12,087 bases of DNA from JBCBSP01 sp964561235 (GCA_964561235.1 CAZLOV010000067.1:1-12087), one strand, 5' to 3'; shown: positions 6,421-12,087, numbered from the stretch's first letter. Notes: generated by a model from the letters alone, not told the origin. Numbers and translations are program-made.

Positions 6421-7463
6421 AACTCGCGCACGATGGAGACGTCCGCGCGCTGGTCGCTGTTTTCAAAGCCCGGCTCGGGGTCGAATTCGTAGCGGTAGCG
6501 GTATCGGATTTCGAACGCCCACAGTTCGCCCAGCGCCGTCACCAGCTTGGCCGTCTGCTCGGCGCGCGAATTGTCCGAGACGAGAAGATGGCTGTCGAGC
6601 TCGAGCGAGAGGGTGTCGGTCAGCTGGGCGGCGAAATCCGAGGTGAAATCGCTCGCCGGCCGGATGAAGGTCGCCCCGCCTTCCGGCGTCAGGATGCGCA
6701 CGCCGGGGCCGGCGCGCAGCGTCCAGGTCAGTCCCTCGCGTTCATAGACGCGGTAGCCGACGCCGCCTCCAAGGAAGGCGTTGTGGTCGAAGCCTGACAG
6801 CGCGTCTTGTTCGTAGTCGGTGTTGATGAACGCGGTGAAGGCTTCGCCGAGCTCGCGCTCGGCGCGGGCCTTGAGGTTGAATTCGTCGCGGCCGACCCGG
6901 TCGTCCACCTCCGAGAACGCATAGTCGGCTGCGGCTTCAAAGCCCCAGCCGGCCAGCGCGCGGGAGATTTCCAGCCCCACGGCGTAATCGCGGCGATTGG
7001 CGTTGCCGCTGTCAAAGCGCAGGCCGAGCGTCGCCCGGCCGTCCCAGAGGTCTGAACGGGCGCGCATGATCTGGTCGCCGACGGCGGCAGGCGCAGCGGC
7101 GAGCGCGGCAAGGCGGCTTCGCGCGTTGTCGTCGCTCGCTTCGGGTGCGGACCCGGATTCGGGCGCGGCGGCGGCCGGCGCCTCGGCGGCCGCGACAACC
7201 GGGTTGGGCGGATTGAGCGTGTCGGACAGGCGCTCGGCCGCGCCGGGGTCGAAGCTTTCCACCACGTCAATGATCGCCGGGGCGCCGTAGGTCTGCGCCA
7301 GCAGCCGGGCGACCACTTCGAGATCGCCCGGCGTCTCGCTGGCGGCGGCGGTTTCAAGCAGGCTCCGGAGTTCAGGGTCGAAGACCGGAGCGGCCTCCTG
7401 GCCAGAAGCGTTTCCGGCGCAGATCAGCGCGGCGGCCACTGCGGTCGTCGTGAGGCGTTTCAT
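6417..7463 (-). CDS. DUF481-type outer-membrane beta-barrel protein (YdiY-like)
   Basis: A 348-residue protein. Residues 1-21 form a signal peptide (MKRLTTTAVAAALICAG, ASG-Q cleavage). Residues about 22-95 are acidic and probably helical, followed by an Ala/Pro-rich linker to about 125. The rest has alternating beta-strands ending in Phe (IVREF), the usual C-terminal signature for BAM-dependent insertion. RATLGLRFDSGNANRRDYAVGL and the later GGGVGYRVYEREGLTWTLRAGPGVR match the pattern of DUF481 salt-induced outer-membrane proteins. The long N-terminal extension is not part of that domain. The open frame reaches 7541, but the signal peptide fixes the start at 7463; only a weak GGGGAC precedes it. 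The stop overlaps that of the protease gene at CTAG 6417-6420. Role in the outer membrane is unknown. Confidence 0.82.
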   Translation of the reverse strand: MKRLTTTAVAAALICAGNASGQEAAPVFDPELRSLLETAAASETPGDLEVVARLLAQTYGAPAIIDVVESFDPGAAERLSDTLNPPNPVVAAAEAPAAAAPESGSAPEASDDNARSRLAALAAAPAAVGDQIMRARSDLWDGRATLGLRFDSGNANRRDYAVGLEISRALAGWGFEAAADYAFSEVDDRVGRDEFNLKARAERELGEAFTAFINTDYEQDALSGFDHNAFLGGGVGYRVYEREGLTWTLRAGPGVRILTPEGGATFIRPASDFTSDFAAQLTDTLSLELDSHLLVSDNSRAEQTAKLVTALGELWAFEIRYRYRYEFDPEPGFENSDQRADVSIVREF

Positions 7464-7489
7464 GTGCGTCCCCGGTTCGGCGTGCAGGC

Positions 7490-7521
7490 AATGCTGTGGC
7501 AACCTAACGCGGAATGCTGTG
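7490..7521. repeat. 9-bp direct repeat in the divergent 7464-7539 region
   Basis: AATGCTGTG occurs at 7490-7498 and 7513-7521, 23 bases apart, in the 76-base gap between the divergent DUF481 and YhhN genes. Half-sites repeated about two helical turns apart can be a regulator's binding site, but chance is not excluded. I see no clear -10/-35 pair in this gap. Confidence 0.3.
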
Positions 7522-7539
7522 ATGAGGAGGGCCGAGGGC

Positions 7540-8253
7540 ATGCAAGAAGGCGGTTATCGGGCGGAAGAACGCGTCGCGCCGGGTGAAAACATGCCCCTGG
7601 TGCCGGAATGGGCGGCGCCGGGTTATCTGCTTGCGGCTTTCGTCTGCGCCGGCGTCTATGCGCTGGCGGTAGCGCTCAATCTCGATCTCGGCTTCAACCC
7701 GGCGGCGAAGGCGAGCGGGATCGTGATGCTGGCTGTCTTCGCCTTGTTCCGCCGGAGCTGGGCGCTCGCCGCCGCGCTCGTTTTCTCCGCTTGCGGGGAT
7801 GTCTTTCTCGAGCTCGGCCCGGACTTTCAGCAGCTCGGAATCGCCGCCTTCGGAACCGCTCACATCGTCTATCTGGCCATCATGACCGCGCGCATCCGCC
7901 GCGACGGACGGCGCGGCGACGGCTGGCTTCCGGCCATGTTTCTCGCAGTGTACGGCGCAGCGATGTGGATATGGCTGTCGCGCGGCATGGGCGCGCTCGT
8001 CGTTCCGGCGAGCGCCTATCTCGGCGTCATTCTGCTGATGGCGATCGCGGCCGGGTTCGTCCGGGGCTCGCGGCTGATCTTTATCGGCGCCATCCTGTTT
8101 GTAATCTCCGATTCGATCCTCGCCGGGCGCTGGTTTCAGGGCGCGTTCGTCTTCGGGGGACCGATTGATTTCGGCGGGCTGGCAGTGTGGGTCAGCTATT
8201 TCGCCGCCCAGGCATGTCTCGCACTAGGGTTGAGCCGAGACCCCAAGGCGTAA
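7540..8253 (+). CDS. YhhN/TMEM86-family membrane protein (lysoplasmalogenase-like)
   Basis: A 237-residue polytopic inner-membrane protein with about eight hydrophobic helices. Family hallmarks visible are SACGDVFLEL (Asp87), GTAHIVYLAIM and FVISDSILAGRWF (Asp191); the spaced Asp/His residues within helices are the proposed catalytic set. Eukaryotic TMEM86B and some bacterial YhhN proteins hydrolyse the vinyl-ether bond of lysoplasmalogens, but activity in this organism is not shown. Candidate starts are 7522, 7540 and 7591. I prefer ATG 7540 because GAGGAGG (7524-7530) and GAGGG (7534-7538) precede it; 7591 would give a length nearer to short family members. It is divergent from the DUF481 gene. 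The gap to the next gene downstream is 73 bases. Confidence 0.85.
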   Translation: MQEGGYRAEERVAPGENMPLVPEWAAPGYLLAAFVCAGVYALAVALNLDLGFNPAAKASGIVMLAVFALFRRSWALAAALVFSACGDVFLELGPDFQQLGIAAFGTAHIVYLAIMTARIRRDGRRGDGWLPAMFLAVYGAAMWIWLSRGMGALVVPASAYLGVILLMAIAAGFVRGSRLIFIGAILFVISDSILAGRWFQGAFVFGGPIDFGGLAVWVSYFAAQACLALGLSRDPKA

Positions 8254-8320
8254 TTCTTGCATAACTTAGTTTTGGTTTGATCCGGCAGGTGGGAGAACGG
8301 TCCGGGGCGCACATGGAGGA
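8254..8320 (+). promoter_or_regulatory. AT-rich leader and ribosome site that sets the start at 8327
   Basis: The stretch 8254-8282 (ttcttgcataacttagtttt and on) is clearly richer in A/T than the rest of the window and probably holds the promoter of the next gene, though I cannot assign -35/-10 boxes. GGAGGA at 8315-8320 abuts the ATG at 8321 but lies six bases before the ATG at 8327, so the latter is the better start. Confidence 0.45.
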
Positions 8321-8326
8321 ATGCGG

Positions 8327-9295
8327 ATGGCGTATCCGCAGAAGCTGATCGCGGATGCGGTGGACATCTACGGCGCGCCTATCGCGAACCGTCCGGCTGA
8401 ACTCGCCTTCTACAACGCCCTGGCCTTCATCATCGGCGCCGCCCTTTACGCAGTGACCGGCTGGGTCTCGCTGGCGGCGTTCGTCGTTGCCGCGGTCGGC
8501 GGGGCGGCGACGCTTTTCCTCCTCTTCTCGCGCCGCATCGGCGTCGTGAGCGTCGAGCGCCATCTGAAATCGCATCTCATGGAATACAGCGGCGTGTCCT
8601 TTGCGCCGCTTCCGCCTGAGCCGGTGTTCTTCGGCAGCCTTCGCACCTTCAAGATGATCGGGCCGGAGCCGGCTTCCGTGAGCGACGGCATGTTCGCGAG
8701 CACGCCGCGCGGCGAATTCCAGCTCTTCCGCCGGACGAATTTCGGCCCTGATCCATTCGCCGAACGCGAACGCGCCGAACGCGACGCGGGAAAAGCGAAG
8801 AAGGCGCGCAGCGGCGCCAGGAAGGGCAGTCCCGTAATTCAGGCGTGCGCGCGCCTGGAGCTGGAGCGGCCCGCGGACGCCTTCATGGTGCTGGGAACGG
8901 AAGGCTGGGCGGTGCGCCGTGTCGTCAAGGCTTCAGACTATTTCGAGGAAGGCCTTGCGGAGGGAAGCGCCAGGGTGAACGGGCGCCATTTGCACTATGC
9001 CGGCAATGCGCCGGACGGCGCCCTGAGCGCAAGGCAGATGGAAGTCGCCGAGGGGATACTCGACCTGCATCAGGCGCTGGGCGGAGACGCGTTCGTCGCG
9101 GTTGCGCGCAAGAGCCCCAAGGAGACCTCCGGCCGAACGGAGGTGCTCCTGGTGTCGAGGCTCAATCCCGCCGAACCGCGCATTTCCTCGCTTGATGCGC
9201 TGGAAGCGTTCGCGCGCCGGACGCTCGAACGGGACCTCGCCGTGCTTGAAGCCATGCTGGCCCTGCTCAACCTCGCCGATGAGCGGTCAATCTAG
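8327..9295 (+). CDS. Unrecognised two-TM membrane protein with charged linker and cytoplasmic-type domain
   Basis: A 322-residue protein I cannot assign. After about 25 residues come two closely spaced transmembrane helices (about 27-44 and 48-67) ending in SRR, so the N-terminus and the large C-terminal part probably face the cytoplasm. A first alpha/beta segment contains LPPEPVFFGSLRTFKMIGPE and TPRGEFQLFRRTNFG. Residues 145-167 are a highly charged linker (AERERAERDAGKAKKARSG). A second segment has LELERPADAFMVLGTEGWAVRR and VNGRHLHYAGN, then a long helix near the C-terminus. The layout of two helices followed by short strands recalls DUF3137-type proteins, but I would not claim membership. 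It ends 17 bases from the convergent rpoH, with no shared operon. The start is chosen on ribosome-site spacing. Confidence 0.8.
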   Translation: MAYPQKLIADAVDIYGAPIANRPAELAFYNALAFIIGAALYAVTGWVSLAAFVVAAVGGAATLFLLFSRRIGVVSVERHLKSHLMEYSGVSFAPLPPEPVFFGSLRTFKMIGPEPASVSDGMFASTPRGEFQLFRRTNFGPDPFAERERAERDAGKAKKARSGARKGSPVIQACARLELERPADAFMVLGTEGWAVRRVVKASDYFEEGLAEGSARVNGRHLHYAGNAPDGALSARQMEVAEGILDLHQALGGDAFVAVARKSPKETSGRTEVLLVSRLNPAEPRISSLDALEAFARRTLERDLAVLEAMLALLNLADERSI

Positions 9296-9323
9296 CCCGC
9301 CGCGGCCGTGGGTCAGGCGGGTT
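9294..9323. terminator. Hairpin spanning the convergent stops of the membrane protein gene and rpoH
   Basis: AGCCCGCC (from 9294) pairs with GGCGGGTT (9316-9323) through eight pairs, one of them G-U, around a 14-base loop. It covers the tail of the plus-strand TAG (9293-9295) and the rpoH TGA (9313-9315). No T-tract follows on either strand, so its role in termination is only suggested by position. Confidence 0.35.
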
Positions 9324-10206
9324 CGGCCGTCAGACCCCGCTCGGAGGCCAGCCGCTTCATCTCGGATTGGAGCTTGTCGAACGCCCGCACTTCGATCTGC
9401 CGGATGCGCTCGCGGCTCACGCCGTAGACCTGAGCGAGATCTTCGAGCGTCTTGGGCTCCTCGGTGAGGCGGCGCTCCTGGATGATGTGGCGCTCGCGTT
9501 CGTTGAGCTCCGACATGGCTTCCTGAAGCAGCGTCATGCGGGCGTCGAACTCGTCGCTGCGCGTCAGTTCGTCTTCCTGCGTGACGGCCTCCTCGTCGGT
9601 GAGCCAGTCCTGCCACTCGCTCTCGCTTTCCGCGCGCAGCGGCGCGTTCAGCGATGCGTCAGGGCCCGACAGGCGCCGGTTCATGGAGATCACGTCGTCA
9701 TCGGTGACGCCGAGCTTTGTGGCGATCTGCTCGACCTGCTCGGGCCGGAGATCGCCCTCCTCCAGCGCCTGCATCTGGGACTTCATCCGCCGCAGGTTGA
9801 AGAACAGCTTCTTCTGCGCGGCGGTGGTGCCCATCTTCACGAGGCTCCACGAACGCAGGATGTATTCCTGGATCGAGGCGCGGATCCACCACATGGCGTA
9901 GGTCGCCAGCCGGAAACCCTTGTCCGGATCGAACTTCTTGACCGCCTGCATCAGGCCGACATTGCCTTCGGAGATCACTTCGGCGATCGGCAGGCCGTAA
10001 CCGCGATAGCCCATCGCGATCTTGGCCACGAGGCGCAAATGGGAGGTGACGAGCCGGTGGGCGGCTTCGGGGTCCTGATGCTCGCGCCAGGCCTTGGCGA
10101 GAATGAACTCTTCATCCTTCTCGAGCATCGGAAACTTGCGGATTTCCGCAAGATAGCGCGACAGACCCGCCTCCGGGGTCGTCGAGAGAGACATCGCGTT
10201 CGCCAT
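9313..10206 (-). CDS. rpoH: RNA polymerase heat-shock sigma factor RpoH (sigma-32)
   Basis: A 297-residue group 3 sigma factor of normal RpoH length that directs core RNA polymerase to heat-shock promoters. Region 1.2 is GLSRYLAEIRKFPML (about 14-28). Region 2 includes VAKIAMGYRGYGLPIAEVI and KKFDPDKGFRLATYAMWWIR (about 90-109). The RpoH box QKKLFFNLRR (131-140) separates this protein from RpoD. Region 4.2 (about 253-280, TLEDLAQVYGVSRERIRQIE) carries the -35 binding helix. RpoH controls chaperones and proteases and is normally kept low by DnaK and FtsH. The ATG at 10206 has a perfect AAGGAGGT five bases ahead. The leader contains a tandem duplication and a hairpin. An RluD-like gene lies nearby, as in many Alphaproteobacteria, but here a plus-strand GNAT gene and a DUF1232 gene intervene. 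Confidence 0.97.
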   Translation of the reverse strand: MANAMSLSTTPEAGLSRYLAEIRKFPMLEKDEEFILAKAWREHQDPEAAHRLVTSHLRLVAKIAMGYRGYGLPIAEVISEGNVGLMQAVKKFDPDKGFRLATYAMWWIRASIQEYILRSWSLVKMGTTAAQKKLFFNLRRMKSQMQALEEGDLRPEQVEQIATKLGVTDDDVISMNRRLSGPDASLNAPLRAESESEWQDWLTDEEAVTQEDELTRSDEFDARMTLLQEAMSELNERERHIIQERRLTEEPKTLEDLAQVYGVSRERIRQIEVRAFDKLQSEMKRLASERGLTAEPA

Positions 10207-10211
10207 GATCG

Positions 10212-10219
10212 ACCTCCTT
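10212..10219 (-). promoter_or_regulatory. Perfect Shine-Dalgarno site of rpoH
   Basis: On the minus strand AAGGAGGT, fully complementary to the 16S anti-Shine-Dalgarno core, lies five bases before the rpoH ATG. It is the strongest ribosome site in the window. The first AA belongs to the end of the tandem repeat copy adjoining it. Confidence 0.85.
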
Positions 10220-10239
10220 CAATCCGCCTTCAATCCGCC
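10218..10239 (-). repeat. 11-bp tandem duplication in the rpoH leader
   Basis: TTCAATCCGCC is present twice in direct succession (10218-10228, 10229-10239). In the mRNA sense it reads GGCGGATTGAA twice, directly followed by GGAGGTCGATC and the start codon, so the ribosome site is formed at the repeat edge. Probably a slippage duplication; whether it alters initiation is unknown. Confidence 0.8.
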
Positions 10240-10248
10240 GCCGGGTCC

Positions 10249-10268
10249 GCGCCTGAACCTTCAGACGC
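10249..10268 (-). promoter_or_regulatory. 8-bp hairpin in the rpoH leader
   Basis: In the mRNA sense GCGTCTGA-AGGT-TCAGGCGC forms eight pairs (one U-G) with a four-base loop, about 43-62 bases before the rpoH start. It would be transcribed if the promoter lies upstream of 10268, which is likely as the gap extends to 10485. It does not pair with the ribosome site in any way I can see, so a thermometer function is not supported directly. A smaller stem CCGGCG/CGCCGG lies at 10273-10290. Confidence 0.4.
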
Positions 10269-10449
10269 CGGGCCGGCGATCCCCCGCCGGATCGGGCTTT
10301 GCAGCCGATCAGCGGCAGGCATGTAGGTAGCACGTCCTGCGCGCGCACCCCGTGACGATGTGTTTAACCGCTTCACGTTCGCGGGATTAGCGCGGATCAG
10401 GAAACACTCAGCCGCCACCGTCTCATCTTGGCCACGCCGCGATGGCGAT

Positions 10450-10477
10450 TTGACGGCGCCGCCTGGAGAGTTAAACG
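10450..10477 (+). promoter_or_regulatory. Possible promoter of the GNAT gene
   Basis: TTGACG (10450-10455) is a good alphaproteobacterial -35; a weak -10 such as TTAAAC or TAAACG lies 15-16 bases on (10471-10477). If used, transcription would begin close to the ATG at 10486, giving a leaderless or nearly leaderless mRNA. Weak prediction. Confidence 0.25.
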
Positions 10478-10485
10478 CATGCGGC

Positions 10486-11013
10486 ATGGCCGAGTTCCGT
10501 CCCGTCATCCGAAATGCTGAACCCGAAGACGCCGCCGCGCTGAGCGTCGTTGCGATCGCCACCTTCCTTGAAAGCTATGCCGGGATCATCGACGGCGCGG
10601 CGATCGTGCGCCATTGCCGCGAGCGCCACGACACCGAGGTGTACGCGCGATGCCTGAAAGATCCGTCGCACGCCTTGCATCTCGCCGAAATCGAGCCCGG
10701 CGCGGCGCCCGTCGGCTACACCCATCTCGCGCCGCCGGATCTGCCCGTGGACACGCGCCCGGACGATCTTGAGCTCAAGCGCATTTACGCCCTTTCCAGC
10801 CTGCACGGGACGGGGCTCGGGGCCGGATTGCTCGACGCGGCCGCCGGGGCGGCGCGGGGGCGAGGCGCCCGGCGGCTTCTGCTCGGCGTCTACAAGGGCA
10901 ACGCCCGGGCGCTCGGCTTCTACCGGAAAAGCGGGTTTGAAACCGTGGGCGAGCGCGATTTCGACGTCGGCGGGAAAACCTATGCCGACTGGGTGCTCGC
11001 GCTTCGGCTCTAG
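10486..11013 (+). CDS. GNAT-family N-acetyltransferase
   Basis: A 175-residue single GNAT domain, the usual size. It opens with VIRNAEPEDAAAL (first strand and helix). The acetyl-CoA pyrophosphate loop is LHGTGLGAGLLDAA, matching the R/Q-x-x-G-x-G/A pattern, preceded by the strand LKRIYAL. The ending GVYKGNARALGFYRKSGFETVGE is the typical motif-B segment with Asn and Tyr at the acceptor side. It transfers acetyl groups from acetyl-CoA to an amine of an unknown small molecule or protein in the cytoplasm. The open frame extends to 10360, but homology-like sequence starts at MAEFRPVIR, so I take ATG 10486. The nearest ribosome site (GGAGAG, 10465-10470) is too far at 15 bases and better serves an out-of-frame ATG at 10479. 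It ends in a CTAG overlap with the convergent DUF1232 gene. Confidence 0.88.
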   Translation: MAEFRPVIRNAEPEDAAALSVVAIATFLESYAGIIDGAAIVRHCRERHDTEVYARCLKDPSHALHLAEIEPGAAPVGYTHLAPPDLPVDTRPDDLELKRIYALSSLHGTGLGAGLLDAAAGAARGRGARRLLLGVYKGNARALGFYRKSGFETVGERDFDVGGKTYADWVLALRL

Positions 11014-11023
11014 CGCCGTTTTT
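10999..11023 (+). terminator. Weak intrinsic terminator across the GNAT stop
   Basis: GCGCT (10999-11003) pairs with AGCGC (11012-11016) across an 8-base loop, followed two bases later by TTTTT (11019-11023). The stem includes the end of the stop codon and the run of T lies inside the last codons of the convergent gene. Five base pairs is short, so it may be inefficient. Confidence 0.35.
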
Positions 11024-11534
11024 CCCCGAGACGCTGGCGGGCGGCGTCGTAATGCCGGTCCTTGATCGAGGCGCTGATCACCGACAGCGCCATGGCCAGA
11101 ACGGCGGCGTCGTCGGCGAAGCCGATCGCCGCCAGCACGTCTGGAACGAGGTCGAACGGATTAATGAAGTAGAGCAGAACGAAAACGATCGCGCCCTTGG
11201 CCTGGATCGGCGTTTCCGGGTCCAGCATGGCGTAGTAGAGCGCAACCAGATTGAGCGCGAAATCATAGTTCAGACGCGCCAGAACCCTGAAGAAATATGT
11301 GAAGAAGCGGCTCTCCACGCGCTGTTGCTGCGCGGCGATTTCCGCAGGGGTCAGCGATTGCGCGGCGGCGAGATCATCGGCGGTTTTGCGCCTGATCTCC
11401 TCCTCGTCGACGATGCGGCTGGCGAACTTCGAGGCGAGCGCAGGTTCACGCCGCTTGCGCAGACGGGTGAGCCGCCGCTCATGGCGCACGGCGTCCTTCC
11501 TGAGTTTCTTCCGGTCGCCGAACAGGCCGGCCAT
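11010..11534 (-). CDS. DUF1232/YkvA-like protein
   Basis: A 174-residue protein. The first 75 residues are very basic and helical (DRKKLRKDAVRHERRL, RLRKRRE), rich in Lys/Arg and then Ala/Gln, possibly a coiled coil. A hydrophobic-aromatic segment follows (FFTYFFRVLARLNYDFALNLVALYYAML). Residues about 107-152 match the DUF1232 (YkvA) pattern: KGAIVFVLLYFINPFDLVPDVL, then GFADDAAVLAMAL, with the conserved PFDLVPD and ADD motifs. Function of this domain is unknown; it is usually in membrane-associated proteins. The start at 11534 follows AAAGGG; longer upstream frames overlap the RluD-like gene out of frame and are not credible. It lies 52 bases after the RluD-like gene on the same strand, so co-transcription is likely. 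Confidence 0.82.
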   Translation of the reverse strand: MAGLFGDRKKLRKDAVRHERRLTRLRKRREPALASKFASRIVDEEEIRRKTADDLAAAQSLTPAEIAAQQQRVESRFFTYFFRVLARLNYDFALNLVALYYAMLDPETPIQAKGAIVFVLLYFINPFDLVPDVLAAIGFADDAAVLAMALSVISASIKDRHYDAARQRLGEKRR

Positions 11535-11546
11535 CGCGTGATCCCT

Positions 11547-11562
11547 TTGCGCCCCTGCGCAA
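11547..11562 (-). promoter_or_regulatory. Hairpin beside the ribosome site between the RluD-like and DUF1232 genes
   Basis: TTGCGC-CCCT-GCGCAA is a perfect 6-bp stem with a 4-base loop in the 52-base intergenic gap. On the minus-strand mRNA its 3' arm runs directly into AAAGGG, the only ribosome-site candidate for the DUF1232 gene, so folding could limit access. There is no T-tract, so termination is less likely than attenuation of translation. Confidence 0.4.
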
Positions 11563-11586
11563 GCAAGCCCGAGGAGGGCGTGCGCG

Positions 11587-12087
11587 TCAAAGCGTTTCGA
11601 GAAAGGCCTCCAGGCGCGCCATGTCCTTGGGAAGCGGCGTTTCAAACCGCAGCTTCTCGCCCGTCGCGGGGTGGATAAAGCCCAGAACCGCCGCGTGCAG
11701 CGCCTGCCGGCTGAAATCCTTGAGGTCCTTTCCGGCGTCGGTTTTCGCCAGCACCGCGCCCTTGCGCCGGCCATAGACGGGGTCGCCCAGCAGCGCGCAG
11801 CCGATATGGGCCATGTGCACGCGGATCTGGTGCGTGCGGCCCGTCTCCAGACGGCACTCGACTTTCGCCGCCGCCGGCGTGCCGACCGGGGCGCCGGCGA
11901 TCTGACCGTAGACGGCCTGTGTTTCGTAGTTTGTCGCGGCGAGCTTGCCGGCCTGGCTTTGCGGATCGGCCACGACGGCCATTTTCTTGCGGTCCTGCGG
12001 GCTGCGCGCGATGCGCGTCTCGATGCGTCCGGCGCGCGGGGCCGGGGCGCCCTTGGTGAAGGCGGTATAGGCGCGCTCCACGCCGTG
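11587..12087 (-). CDS. rluD: RluA/RluD-family 23S rRNA pseudouridine synthase, N-terminus outside the window
   Basis: The last 166 residues of a pseudouridine synthase; the gene runs off the right edge, so the S4 domain and the catalytic HRLD-type Asp motif are not visible. Seen are HGVERAYTAF (the strand following the active-site region, usually KxYxA), then KLAATNYETQ, the highly conserved ETGRTHQIRVHMAHIG and LLGDPVYGRR, and RQALHAAVLGFIHPATGE with the C-terminal strands. In the family these belong to the catalytic core that converts uridines of 23S rRNA to pseudouridine. RluD modifies helix 69; RluC differs mainly in sequence detail, so the name is probable rather than certain. Proximity to rpoH, seen in many Alphaproteobacteria, supports it. 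It probably leads an operon with the DUF1232 gene. Confidence 0.85.
   Translation of the reverse strand, partial: HGVERAYTAFTKGAPAPRAGRIETRIARSPQDRKKMAVVADPQSQAGKLAATNYETQAVYGQIAGAPVGTPAAAKVECRLETGRTHQIRVHMAHIGCALLGDPVYGRRKGAVLAKTDAGKDLKDFSRQALHAAVLGFIHPATGEKLRFETPLPKDMARLEAFLETL

Noticed and set aside
10249..10268. Calling the rpoH leader stem an RNA thermometer
   Set aside because: The stem does not cover the ribosome site or the start codon, so only a structured leader can be claimed.
9367..10326. 319-codon plus-strand open frame
   Set aside because: Antisense to rpoH; Leu/His/Arg-rich with no recognisable domain.

Overview
The window is ordinary chromosomal DNA from a GC-rich Alphaproteobacterium. 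The best taxonomic clue is a full-length alphaproteobacterial-type heat-shock sigma factor (RpoH) near an RluD-like pseudouridine synthase, together with envelope and secreted protein families common in the Maricaulales/Hyphomonadaceae/Parvularculaceae area. The order or family is inference only. I see no tRNA, rRNA, CRISPR array, insertion sequence, prophage or replication origin. Genes are tightly packed and the longest gap without a gene is about 280 bases.

Left part (1-3934, all plus strand): the C-terminal tail of a Tet-type MFS exporter; an epoxide-hydrolase-like alpha/beta hydrolase whose stop overlaps the GTG start of a PhzF-family protein (interrupted by a 10-N assembly gap); then a secreted S9-family prolyl oligopeptidase-type peptidase, closed by a perfect 14-bp hairpin.

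Middle part (3935-8253): two minus-strand genes encode small secreted paralogues with the same Cys-Pro...Cys-Pro module (Cys residues 31 apart), each containing a 16-residue internal repeat. Divergent from them is a secreted trypsin-like serine protease carrying three identically spaced four-cysteine repeats ahead of its catalytic domain. It meets a convergent DUF481-type outer-membrane protein gene in a 4-base CTAG overlap. Divergent from that is a YhhN/TMEM86 (lysoplasmalogenase-type) membrane protein.

Right part (8254-12087): an unrecognised two-TM membrane protein faces rpoH. rpoH has a textbook Shine-Dalgarno site, an 11-bp tandem duplication and an 8-bp hairpin in its leader. A plus-strand GNAT acetyltransferase lies between rpoH and a minus-strand pair, rluD-like then DUF1232/YkvA-like, and again ends in a shared CTAG with the DUF1232 gene.

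No defence or biosynthetic system is evident. Much of the window serves the envelope and periplasm (S9 peptidase, Cys-repeat protease, paired secreted proteins, DUF481 beta-barrel, YhhN), next to a housekeeping stress/translation block (rpoH, rluD). The most unusual items are the Cys-repeat protease, the paired CPDL-module proteins, the recurrent CTAG stop-codon overlaps, and a CTAGGNTTG motif found 40-43 bases ahead of two gene starts.
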